Shown here: piece after piece, positions 1 to 11,400 of the stretch
Numbering within the stretch: the stretch's first letter is position 1
How the letters are laid out: the number at the start of each line of letters is the position of its first letter
Source of the DNA: Turnera subulata
Taxonomy: Eukaryota; Streptophyta; Magnoliopsida; Malpighiales; Passifloraceae
NCBI GenBank assembly: GCA_028386065.3
Contig: JAKUCV010004398.1
Span: 44,566 to 108,565, forward strand
DNA: 64,000 bases
Reading direction: 5' to 3'
Position numbers and translations under genes: made by a program
The notes under the pieces: model-generated
Seen by the model: only the letters and a program-made list of their open reading frames with translations
The model's database searches: none
Told to the model about the DNA's origin: nothing

Positions 1-198
1 CTCTCCCTCACTCTCTCTTCTCTTCTTTCTTTCTTTCACAATTCTATGTGAAGATGGGATGATGAAACATTTAGAATCAATGCCTATTTATAGGCAAAAC
101 AAGTTGAAAAAATTAGGCAAAAATTAGGTTGCCTAACTTTGTTATTCAACAAAGGTTGGCCAACCACTTCAACAAAGTTAGGCAGCCACTGCCTAACA
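1..198 (-). repeat. 3' LTR (partial) of the Tork-type copia element
   Basis: Matches 4819-5015 with one substitution and one 1-bp indel. Its inner border CCTAACA ends at 198, next to the polypurine tract. The rest of this LTR lies left of the window. Confidence 0.93.
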
Positions 199-3100
199 AT
201 ACTCCCCCTTTTTCAACTACATGTTGGGGAAGTGTCTTCGTCAGCATATCAGAACCATTCTCGTCTGTATGGATCTTTTCGAGTTGTAACATCTTCTTCT
301 CCAGCACATCCCTGATCCAATTGTATCTCACATCAATATGTTTTGATCTGGAATGAAAGGAGGCATTCTTCGCAAGATGGATAGCACTCTGACTATCACA
401 AAATAGTTGATAATCGTCTTGCGAGAATCCAAGTTCAGTTAAGAACTTCTTCATCCATAACAACTCCTTGCATGCTTCCGTTGCTGCAATAAACTCAGCT
501 TCTGTCGTTGACAATGCGACACACTTCTGTAACCTCGACTGCCATGACACAGCTCCCCCTGAAAAATTAATCAGGTATCCTGATGTAGACTTTCTGGAAC
601 TAACATCACCCGCCATATCTGCATCAGTATATCCAACCAGCACCGGTTTGTCTTCTCCATAACATAAACACATTTTGGAGGTTCTTCGAAGATACCTGAG
701 AATCCACTTGACAGCATTCCAATGCTCTTTTCCAGGATTTTAAAGGTATCGGCTTACCACTCCGACTGCGTGAGCAATGTCTGGTCTGGTACATACCATA
801 GCATACATCAAGCTTCCAACTGCTGAAGCATATGGAACCCGCTCCATCTCTTTCTTCTCCTCATCCGTAGATGGACTCTGCTCAGGACTCAATCTAAAGT
901 AGTTAGCAAGAGGACAACTAACTGCTTTAGCCTTATCCATGTTGAACCTCTGAAGCACTTTCTCAATGTACTTCTCTTGAGACAACCATATCTTCTTGGC
1001 TTGTCGATCTCGAATAATTCTCATCCCGAGAATTTGTTTTGCTGGCCCCAAGTCTTTCATGGCAAAAAACTTGCTTAGCTGTGCTTTCAAGCTGTTGATT
1101 CTGGAGACATTATGGCCAACAATCAGCATATCATCCACATAGAGCAATAGGATGATGAAATCATCGTCAGAAAATTTTTGGATACACAGTGGTCTGAAGT
1201 AGTCTTCTTGTATCCCTGTTGCTCCATCACAGACTCAAACTTCTTATACCACTATCTTGGGGCTTGTTTTAAGCCGTAAAGGCTCTTCCTCAATCTGCAA
1301 ACATAGTCCTCTTTTCCTTTCCGCTGGAAACCCTCTGGCTGCTCCATGTATATCTCTTCTTCCAAATCTCCATGTAGGAAGGCTGTCTTGACATCCATCT
1401 ATTCAACCTCCAGGTTGAGACTTGCAGCTAATCCCAGCACCGTGCGGATTGAGGTCATCTTCACCACTGGTGAGAAAATTTCATCAAAGTCTATCCCTTT
1501 CCTTTGACTGAAACCTTTGACAACCAATCTTGCTTTGAATCTGGGAAGTGGACTGTGCTCCTCGTGCTTGATCCTGAACACCCACTTGTTCTTCAAAGCT
1601 CTCTTGCCTTTAGGCAGCTTCACCAGCTCAAACGTTTTATTCTCATGCAAGGACTTCATCTCTTCTCGCATGGCTTGAACCCACTTCTCCTTATGCTCAT
1701 CACTAATAGCTTCATCATAGCTTTCTGGTTCTCCCCCATCAGTGAGCAACAAATAATCACTTGGAGAATATCTGGTAGAGCGTTGCACAACTCTGCCAGA
1801 CCTTGTACGATAAGGAGAGCTACTTGACGGCTGAGGATGGTCATCACTAGCTGCATCATCATCAGCTGCATCATCATTGCCATCATCCTCAATAGCATCT
1901 GCTGGCTCATCTTCAACAGGATCATCTGGAATTTCAGGATGAATATCCTGAACATCATCTCCAACTTGTCTCGGCGTCTCTGTTGGAGGTAGCTGAAACT
2001 CCTCTAGATCATCACTGGGCTTCTCAACTTTGTCAATGTCTTCTATGGTTTGATCCTCCATAAAGACAACATCTCGACTCCTGATAAGCTTTTTCTCCAC
2101 TGGATCATAAAACCTATAGCCAAGCATGTCTTGGCCATAACCGATGAATACACACTGCCTCGTCTTAGCATCCAGTTTGCTTCTCTCATCCTTGGGGATG
2201 TGAACATGAACTTTACACCCAAATACTCGTAGGTGATCATAGGAAATATCCCTTCCTGACCACACCTTCTCTGGAGCCTCATACTGGAGAGGAACACAGG
2301 GTGAATGGTTCAGCACATAAGCCGCTGTAAGTAGTGCTTCACCCCAGAAGACCTGTGGTAACTTCGAGTGAGAGAGTAAGCATCTGGTTCTCTCAATCAA
2401 AGTTCTGTTCATCCTCTCAGCTAAGCCATTCAACTGTGGAGTTTTGGGTGGAGTAAACTGATGCCGAATACCATGCTCTTTGCAGTAAGCATCAAATGGG
2501 CCTGTGTACTCACCACCATTATCTGTCCGGATGCACTTCAGCTTCTTTCCTGTCTCTCTTTCTACCATAGTTAGGAACTGCTTGAAGACTGATAACACTT
2601 GATCTTTTGACTTCAATGTGTAAACCCAAGTCTTTCGTGAATGATCATCAATGAATGTCACGAAATATCGGGCACCACCAAGGGAATTGTTGAAAGGCCC
2701 GCACAGATCTGAGTGTACCAGTTCTAGCACATCTTTCTTTCTAGAAGGAGGAAAGCTCTTGAAAGAAACTCTATTTTGCTTACCAGCTAGACAGTGACTG
2801 CACTTCTTCAGCTGGATTTGATTCAATCCTGACAGAACATTCTTCTTAGCAAGCTTCACCATTGACTTCTCGCCCATGTGCCCAAGGCGTCTATGCCATA
2901 GCTGGACTTGGCTGTCATTCTCCACAACATTTACATCTTGCTGTGGAATCTTTGCCTGGGTCACGTACAACTTTGACACCTTTGTACCTCGTGCCACTAC
3001 TAGCGAGCCTTTGGTGAGTTTCCACTTGCCGTTGTAGAAGGTATTGCAGAAACCTTCCTCATCGAGCTTATCAACAGAGATCAGATTCAGACGCATATCT

Positions 3101-4164
3101 GGAATATGCCTGACATTCTTTAAAATCAGCTTCATCCCGTTCATGGTCTCTAGGCAAACATCTCCTTTGCCGACAACCATCGAGGCTTTATCATTTCCCA
3201 TTCTTACAGTCCCAAAATTACCAGGTGTGTAAGATGAGAAGAGTTCTCTCCGTGGTGTTGCATGAATAGTAGCACCACTATCAACTACCCAGCTTGTCTC
3301 CTGGATAGTGAGGTTAATGATGTCATCATCACAGATAACATTGAACTCTCCAAGAGAATTCGCTTCATCATCACTGCTCTCTTCTTTCCTCACATCCTTG
3401 CCTTTGTTCTTCTTCTGATCCTTCTTGAACTCTCGGCAAAATCTTTTGATGTGGCCCTTCTTCTTGCAGTAATGGCACTCAACGTTGGCAAATTTGTTGG
3501 ATTTACCCCTGCTCTTGTCCCGGTTGCTTTGACCCTTGTTTTGACTTCTCCCCCTCGTCACTGTAGCCAAGACCTCTGACTGTGAAGAAGATGAGCCTTG
3601 TGTTCTTCGTCTCATTTCTTCGTTCAGAATGCCACTTTTGACGGTTGCCATACTCACGACACCATTAGGTGCAGAGTTTGTGATTGAAACCTTCAAGGTT
3701 TCCCATGAATCTGGGAGAGTCGCCAGGACCATAAGAGCAAGCACCTCATCGTCGAATTTTATGCCCATACTAGCCAACTGGTCCACGATCCCTTGCATCT
3801 CATTAAGGTGATCTGCAACCAATTTGCCTTCCTGGTATTTTACTTGCATCAACTTTGTCAAGTAAAATAGCTTGTTGTTCCCTGTCTTTGAGGCATACAA
3901 TTCTTCGAGCTTCTCCCACAGTGTTCTAGCATGCTCAATGCCAGAAATGTGGTTGTAAACATTATTCTCAACAAATTGCCGTATATAGCCGCAGACTTGG
4001 ATGTGTTCAAACTCCCACTCCTCGTCTGACTTATCTTCAGGCTTTACCAGGCTAAATACTGGTAAATGCATCTTCGTCACGAACAGGAGATCCTTCATCT
4101 TGTTTCTCCATAAGTGGTAATTGGTGCCATCAAGAGTGATCATCTTGTTTATCCTCGCCTCCAT
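146..4164 (-). pseudogene. gag-pol: copia gag-pol polyprotein, interrupted in RT/RNase H
   Basis: An uninterrupted 921-codon stretch (4164-1399) holds gag starting METhionine-EARINK, a CCHC zinc knuckle ([14 protein letters not shown]), the protease motif VVDSGAT, a GAG-pre-integrase HxxxH...CxxC region, the integrase core with HSDLCGP and TDNGGE, and the beginning of RT. RT and RNase H continue in 1147-740 (with LYVDDMLIVG) and 673-146 (with YTDADMAGD, STTEAE and TKHIDVRY-like motifs). Breaks are a TAG at 1399-1401, a TAG at 1252-1254, a frameshift around 1170-1185 and a TAA at 740-742. The gag to integrase part is intact, but a full-length polyprotein cannot be made, so the copy is non-autonomous. 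Both TAG codons sit where relatives usually have glutamine. Confidence 0.93.
199..215 (-). other. Polypurine tract of the Tork-type copia element
   Basis: On the minus strand a purine run (AAAAAGGGGGAGT) lies directly before the 3' LTR start TGTTAGG, the usual place for plus-strand priming in LTR retrotransposons. Confidence 0.85.
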
Positions 4165-4466
4165 TTTCGATCAAGAATTTTAACAGCCTTCTTTGATAAA
4201 AAATTCTTCCGGCGGTGAATAGTACCGTATATGTGAACAGTGCCGTATACGTGAATAGTGCCTGAACAGGTAGTGAATTTAACTGATTCGATAATTCCCA
4301 GGAAAGATGGCCTAGCCAATCTCCTTAGACAGAATTATCATTCCAAGATAAATCCCCAGGAAAGACTGGAGGAACAAAGGTTCACTTAAAACCCAGCCTC
4401 CTAGACAGGACTCACTTGCACAGTGTAATAATTCACAACCTATACCTGACAAAGCATGAACCTTCA

Positions 4467-4478
4467 GCTCCGCTACCA
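4467..4478 (-). other. Primer-binding site, variant TGGTAGCGGAGC
   Basis: Two bases inside the 5' LTR the minus strand reads TGGTAGCGGAGC. The usual copia site for initiator tRNA-Met is TGGTATCAGAGC, so this matches at 10 of 12 positions. The same 12-mer with the same 2-nt spacing occurs in the unrelated Sirevirus at 62225-62236. Confidence 0.8.
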
Positions 4479-4480
4479 GT

Positions 4481-5015
4481 TGTTGGGTCCCGATGGTACT
4501 ATCTTGCGGAATAATGATCAACCAAAATAAATGGCACACAGAATTTAACGTGGTTCACCCAAAACTTTTGGGCTACGTCCACAATCACGATCCCACAGAA
4601 CTTCCACTATAAAAATAGTAGGCTTGCAAGAGAGACTTCCCTAATAATAGGGGTATAATAAAACCTAGGGTCTATCCAAAATAATGTCCCACAAGGTGTT
4701 TCCCAAGTGTTTCCCAAAAATACCCCAAAAGTATTTTTCTCACTATTTTGACACTCCCTAATTTTAAGAGAAGATAAGAAAAATATTGAGAAATATTTTT
4801 CTTCCTCACAATTACTCTCTCTCCCTCACTCTCTCTTCTCTTCTTTCTTTCTTTCACAATTCTATGTGAAGATGGGATGATGAAACATTTAGAATCAATG
4901 CCTATTTATAGGCAAAACAAGTTGAAAAATTAGGGAAAAATTAGGTTGCCTAACTTTGTTATTCAACAAAGGTTGGCCAACCACTTCAACAAAGTTAGGC
5001 AGCCACTGCCTAACA
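4481..5015 (-). repeat. 5' LTR of the Tork-type copia element
   Basis: A 535-bp LTR with TG...CA ends (plus strand starts TGTTGGGTCC and ends CCTAACA). It carries a CT-rich tract and a TATTTATAG motif near 4903-4911, both repeated in the 3' LTR fragment at the left edge of the window. Confidence 0.92.
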
Positions 5016-6278
5016 ATTGGAACCTTCTATTCATTATATTTTTCTGCAATTTTGCTTCAACAAATAAATATCGTTATTGTTTGAATTAGTGCTTAAATAC
5101 TTCTGTTTTTGGAGAAATTAAAGTGCATATAATTAATACTTCTTTGATATTCATATATTCATCGTCTGTGATGCAAGAAGGCAATTAAAACTGCAGGCAA
5201 TTGCTAAAGTTCTGTATCAATTTAGCTATGCCTCGCCATGGTAACTAACTGTTTCGATGATTAAACTTAGACAATCGGACCCTCCACCCTGGGTTACTTT
5301 AACAGGGTGAAAAAAACATTGACATAAGAGCTTAAATCAAAAGAAGCAGTCACTCCTGTCCTACATACACAACATGGGAGATTTCTCCACAGCAATTGGA
5401 CCAGAGGTTCAGGAGTTGGATTTAGTTTTGATCATGTGAGTCATACATTCTCCCTCCCACTTATCAATATAATTCACCAAAATTGTGGCAAACATGTCTG
5501 AAGACATTGATTCTCAGTACAAAAGAAAGTGCAAAGCTAGTTAACCAAATTGCAAATAATCCATGCAATTCTTACAAAAAAAAATCCAAAAAAATCTTTC
5601 AAATTGATAATAGATTCAACTCTAGTATAGTACTGGACAAGCAACTGAAAATTACCGAAAATGAAATCGATGAAAAACTCTTCCTAATCAAAATGCTAAT
5701 GAACTACAACTAATTATTAAACTGAGTGGCATTGAAATCAATTCAAACTCACTAGCTCACTTAGAGCCATCTCCTAATCATCAAATGGTAGGTTAATAAT
5801 ATAATTATTAGGGCAACACAGGGATGAAAACAAAGCATTAGTCATATAAATCTTTTATTTTCAGCTTTATTCCCCCTCTCTCTCCCTCCATTCCTCCATT
5901 CTCCCGTCTTGGATTTGGAACAAGCTAAAAACAAGGACGAGTATCTAGGATTTTGTAGAAATCTCTTACACAATGCCTACTGGATCAGAGGTACCTTTAA
6001 AACCTCTTTTTTTTTTCGGATTCACTAAATAGCATTATTGATCTTCATTTTTTCTTGTTTTTTCTCTAATTAGGATAAAAGCCTTCTCTAATTAGGGTAA
6101 AAACCCGCCTTTGTTGCAGGTATTACATATTAGAGGATAAAATTAATATTAGAATAACAATAATAATAATGTATAGCACTTAAAATTTTTGAATACATTA
6201 TTTAAATTATAATGAGAAAACATCCTGAAAGTTAAACATCCAATGAGCATTTGCAAATGGCACATCCTCAAGGTCGGG
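5016..6278. other. AT-rich intergenic stretch, no gene seen
   Basis: Long A/T runs and only short ORFs of biased composition. There is a pyrimidine-rich tract near 5870-5915. I see no conserved coding signal, RNA gene or clear repeat border. Confidence 0.6.
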
Positions 6279-6926
6279 TCACTCTAACTTTCCCAGCAAA
6301 TTGCATCCAATCAACGTCACGCTAGGTAGTGTCAGCAAAACCCTGAGAGGTGGTGGTATAAACGGATTATTTTGATCGATTTGGAACATCATCATATAAT
6401 TGCGCTCTCCGTGTAAGATTGAAAATGTTGCAGGTTTATCAGGTCCTTTCTTTCCTGGAGGAGAAGAGAAGTAAATGTCGACGTACAGTATCAACCTCTC
6501 GTACGCTAAAACCGAGTTCCACACTTGTAACCGGCCAAAATGGTGGAACTCTCGCACTAGGCTATCGAGACCGCCCTCGCCATCAGGAACTGCTGTAGTG
6601 GCCAGATTACCATCTTTCGTTAGCACATCCAACATGAGCCACCTAGCTAGACGCATCGTCTCTGACCTGACCTCAATCCTGACAGTGGTTCTCACATCCA
6701 CATCAACTTCCATGGATGAGTTTCTTTCTTCTTTTTTTGTTTTTCTGGTTGAAATTCGAGAATGCATGTGTTTACTGCTGTTTAGATATTGCAGCGATCT
6801 AGAGATGTCGAGAGAGGTAGTTTGCAAACCTAGCCTCGGTCTTTTCCATACAACCCTCGCTCTCTTTTCTTTCACTATACATGCTTTTATTCTTTTCTTT
6901 TTCTTTCCAATCACCCGGTTGCGCAT
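6279..6926 (-). CDS. Hypothetical protein, not recognised
   Basis: An ATG-initiated 215-codon ORF. The first 70 residues are lysine/arginine rich and low in complexity; a second in-frame ATG at 6713 (METhionine-EVDVDV) would give a 144-residue protein of more normal composition and may be the better start. From there on the sequence looks protein-like, with alternating hydrophobic residues, a VWNSVLAYERLILYVDIYF segment and a proline-rich loop (SSPPGKKGPDKPA). I recognise no domain. It may be a small lineage-restricted gene, one exon of a larger gene, or a decayed fragment. No neighbouring exon with fitting splice sites was found. Confidence 0.35.
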   Translation of the reverse strand: MRNRVIGKKKKRIKACIVKEKRARVVWKRPRLGLQTTSLDISRSLQYLNSSKHMHSRISTRKTKKEERNSSMEVDVDVRTTVRIEVRSETMRLARWLMLDVLTKDGNLATTAVPDGEGGLDSLVREFHHFGRLQVWNSVLAYERLILYVDIYFSSPPGKKGPDKPATFSILHGERNYMMMFQIDQNNPFIPPPLRVLLTLPSVTLIGCNLLGKLE

Positions 6927-8445
6927 TGATATCTCTCCCTAGTTATTACTCCTCTTTCATTGTGGTACTAATTAATCCTTCTAGATCGTGTAGAAGTTTT
7001 TCATGGGCCTTTAGTATAATTTTTTTTGGTTTGTTTAAAATTTGTTTTTGTGAAGCTTCTCTCTACATTGGTATTTTTTTTTTTTTTCCAGTTGACATGG
7101 TCAAGATTAGAATGGGCTCGCATTGCTAATGGTGGTTTTTTTTTTCTCATTGTTGGTATGAGCATTCCTCTTCTAAAACAAATTGGAATAAAACCCTCCT
7201 CGACAATTAGGAAGGGAATTTTAGTCTTCCAACTTTGGCTATAACATGTTAGTAGCGAGTTAAGATGCAAAGGAATCCTTGTAATCCAAGCAAAACGATT
7301 TAAATACTAAATTCAAAATTTTGATATTTGAGGAGGTGGTGACGCCCAATTACACATTGATACAATTAACCCTGAGTATATACACGTTACGCAGTGATGA
7401 GTGCTCCAATACCCCTTCTAATGCAGATACTTCCACGAGACATATGGAAACAAAGGAATAAAAGGAATAAAGTTAGGATTACAAGGCTAGAATAAGTCAA
7501 TTCCGCTACTATCTTGAAGACCTTCAAATCACTGCCATCTCTTGGACGTCTTAGCTGTAGGAGAAACACTAGTTGTGGGTGGTGGTTTCTTGGCTGATGG
7601 CGGGCCTAAACACGAGGAAGAGTGGTCAGAGTCTCAGAGATGTGTCGAGGCATGGAAGCCACAATGAGGTCTGTTGGCTAGCGTAGTCAGAAATATACAA
7701 AGATCTTAATATGCATACCTGGAGTCGCTTTGGGGGAGTTCTTATTCAATGACAACCGAGCTAGTCTTGTCTGATGCAATTTTGAAACTGAAGGCTTCGG
7801 AAGCTTGGAGGCAATATTTGTTCTGCTGATAAAAAGATATGTATCAAGGTGTCAGATTTATATTACAATGCTTCCCATAACAAGAACCAAGACGAGACAG
7901 CACTATCTAAACCCACACACAAAAGAAAAAGAAGAAGAAAGCTCTATCAAAGAGCCTCTTGCAAAGGAAAGCTTCATCCCTCTAAACCTAGTTGGAAAAC
8001 GTAGCTTTACAGTAGTGGCAGAAATAAAGGAAAAGCAAAAGAAATAATAATCACCTAACTATAAGTTTTGGCTAATATTAAGACTAGAAAAAAGGAACCT
8101 TGATTCCTTATGACATGGAGCGAGAGATACGAGTGCAGTCAGTCAAGATATATCTAACAGAAGAACAAGGCATTCTTAGACATTAGCAGGAACGTAAGAT
8201 CCCGTGATTCGACCTCCACAATCCTAATAAACAAGAAATAGAGGCTGCATTACAACATATTCCTACAAAAAGATTTGGATGGCATGTCCCAACTTCGACA
8301 AAATGAAGACCAATATCAAATATGCATCATGCAGGTCATTTTACTTGATAAATTGACACTCCAACAAGGGACGAGATATTGCACTACTGAAAATCCAAAA
8401 GATAAAGAAAAGTTGCAGCCAGCTGAAACGTTAAGGAACAAATAC
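6927..8445. other. Intergenic stretch and 3' flank of the kinesin gene
   Basis: Poly-T runs (near 7020, 7072-7088 and 7136-7145) and scattered short ORFs with no recognisable product. The part nearest 8446 must include the kinesin 3' UTR. Possible extra 3'-terminal exons of that gene around 8180-8265 are discussed under the kinesin entry. Confidence 0.5.
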
Positions 8446-11400
8446 TCACTTCACGGGGCGGTAAACTGGTTTTGCAGCTTCTCTTGAAGTTGTAGCTTCC
8501 GCCGGTTTTGCAACATATTTTGGACTTGTTACTTCCTCTGGTTTTCCAGCTCTTGTTGGTGTCCCAGGGTCAGCGAAAAGCATAAGCTCTGCAGCACTAG
8601 CCATTGAACTTTCAGTTTCACCGCCCATTGAAAGAACACCATCTGATATGTCACTTAATCTCTCATCAGAATCAGCACCGCCAAAGCCCAAGAGCTCAGC
8701 ATCTTCACTAGAATCCTGACCAACATCTGTTCCACTTAGCTTCCGCTCAGGGCCACTTTCGTTTTGAAGGCTGCATTCAGCCATAGACTTTGATCGTCGA
8801 TGTGCTTTGTGATTTCGGACATCATCCATTGACATCAGAGAACCAGCTTCAGAGCGTTTTCCACCATAGTCAGAAGAGTTGTCCATGTCTGAAGCTGGTC
8901 TTGCAATAAATCGGGGGCTTTTCCCTCCAGATCTTCCTAGAAGCAGTCGTGGAGACCCAATTGAATACCTTCTTGGAGGAAAAGATCCACTCCCAGGTGG
9001 TGAGTTCTTAGCACACTTCCCACAAGCGGCATTGTCCTTGAGTACTTGCAAGTGCTCAATCTCTCGATCTTTTTTTGCAATTTGGTCCTTGAGGAATGCA
9101 ACCTGCAAGATTGGCATGAAAGTAAAAAAATAGTAATAGTCATAAGGAATTTGTGGTTGCATGAAGCATCTGCTGTAATTTTATGCCCTAAACCCGATCT
9201 CATATAGATGTGAATATGGGCAACCTCTATCATGGCCATCAGTGGAAGCCCAAGTAGCAAAGCAAGCAGAAACATAGGACTTGAATGACTCAAAAAATAG
9301 AAGGGCAACCAGCAAGAATGTTATCCTTTCATGCCATGTAGGGATATGATCTACAGCTTCCTCGGAAACTCAGGAGAAACTTCAACAGAAAGAAATGGAT
9401 ACCAGAACAATGATTGTTTGAAGGTGAGAAAAAAAAAGTTCCTACAACCTGCTCAGTAAGTTCTCTAACACCTTTTCCCTCTCTGTTGCTCTTTGCAGCT
9501 CCCAACTCAACACCAGAAACTCTCTCGGCAAACTTCAAGGTACTTGCGGTTTCAGAATAAGAATCTGCATCGGGATTCAGCTGCACAAACATGAGGGTCT
9601 TTGCATGGCCGCCTAGAAATTAGAAAACAGAAGAATATATGAATAAGCACGACATTGACTGATGTGATAATTTGGACTTAAAAAAAAAAAATTCAAACAA
9701 GCTTTTAAACATATTAACACGATGAAACATACCAAGGGAGCTTTGAAGTACTTGGGTAAGTTTGCTATTTCTGTATGGAACATGCGGACTCTTTTGTGCC
9801 AATGCAAATATCACATCTCCAAGTGCAGACAGGGATTTATTTATATGTTGTGCCTCTCTCAACCTGTCTCCAGAAACTTCAGACCGATCCACCCTTTCAC
9901 TGCCTGCGAGATCTACCAGGTGCAGGTTACCACGCAATACAGCACCAGTCTTCGAATCCGTTCCACGAACATGAACAGTGAGGACACTGCATAATACAAC
10001 TAAATCTGAATCATTGAAATCATGGGCAATATCAAATTTTCTTTGAAAATGTTATGTTAAGGAATGACCTGTGGGATCTACTGCTTCTTTCATTCAGGGC
10101 TGTGGCACCAACAGCACGATTCATTGACCCAATTCTCATCAGTTCCAAGACATCTGCCGTTGATGCAACGGCATACATGCTTGCATCAGGGACAGCTAAA
10201 CCATTTGGTTGGGCTGTATTCCAAATCCCAAGTGTGTGCAAGTCAAAGGATATACAAATAGTTTAACATTAATATTAATGGTGCAATCTGAATAGAAAAA
10301 TGCAAATTGATAATATGAATTGATGAAAATAGTAGGATGACTGAATAGGGAAGAAACTAAATGAAGGATATCTTTTTTGAGAGCCATTGTTTGCAAGTAG
10401 ATCACGGACTTGCTCATTGTAAATCTCAACCATCTGAACACCAATTTCATAAATAATGGAACACTTCCTTTTCCGGGAGATTTGGAAAAGATCATGAACT
10501 GCACGATAATTAACACCCCAGTTTTCTTCGGATGCCATGTTCGGTCCACTCTAGGGAAAATATTCAACAGCAAAAGCATTAGTACATATTTCATAGAGTC
10601 AGTATTGTTGAAGTCAGAAAAGATAAATATGCTTCCATACCATGGTATAGGTCTTTCCTGAGCCAGTTTGACCATAAGCAAAGATACAGACATTGTATCC
10701 ATCAAGAACAGAACGAATTAAGGGTTGGGTATCCAAAAATACCTCCTCTGCAAACATAATATTTTTTTCACAAACATGAGTAAAATTTGTTTTCTAGTAT
10801 TTAGTAAACTCTAGTGGTGCCAAGAGGAATAATCTTCATTAAAAAAAGTACAAAACATTGAAGATGAGACTAACAAAAATTTGCAACAAAGGAATAAATC
10901 GCTAACCTTGACTCGCTGATGGACCAAAAACCTTGTTGAATTTGAAAAGCCTGTGGCTGTCTTTTCCCACTTTCAATGGATTGGAAATGACCAATTCACC
11001 ATTTTCTCCAATATACTCAAGCGTTGACTTCTTTTTATCCTGGCCTGAAAGAAATGGTTTTATCCGACAGTACACTCTAATGTTCCCTTCAAGAATAGAA
11101 AAACAAAGAATTAGCTACAGTGGGCAATGTAATACAGCATTTACCAGGATAAGAGAGAAAAAAAAAAAAGAAGTATACATGACGAGACAGACCTTTCAAA
11201 TCCTGGACCTCATTGTATAATCTCCGATTTTCTGCTAGCACTGAATGATAGTTCTCGGCAGCTTCTGTTAGCCCTTTAAGCTTCACTCCTGCTCAAGGAA
11301 AGAGTTGATCATGTCACGAAAGTTCCAGTCAATTATTTATAGGCACAATTTCATGGAAACTTTTGATAAAGTTGTTGAAACAATACAATACCAAACTATA

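Larger units (their letters stand above)
1..5015 (-). mobile_element. Ty1/copia LTR retrotransposon, Tork/Tnt1-type, nearly complete
   Basis: The element reads on the minus strand: 5' LTR at 4481-5015, primer-binding site at 4467-4478, gag-pol from 4164 down to 146, polypurine tract at about 199-215, then the inner 198 bp of the 3' LTR, which runs off the left edge. Domain order gag, protease, integrase, RT, RNase H places it in Ty1/copia, and the RT/RNase H motifs resemble the Tnt1 (Tork) lineage. The overlapping parts of the two LTRs (1-198 and 4819-5015) differ by one substitution and one 1-bp indel, so the insertion is recent. The target duplication cannot be tested because the left end is outside the window; the right flank begins ATTGG. 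Confidence 0.95.

Noticed and set aside
10372..10550. Normal GT-AG splicing of kinesin intron 15
   Set aside because: No GT donor after the conserved DLLANNGSQ segment and no AG acceptor before LGIWN gives a continuous frame; AT-AC borders do.
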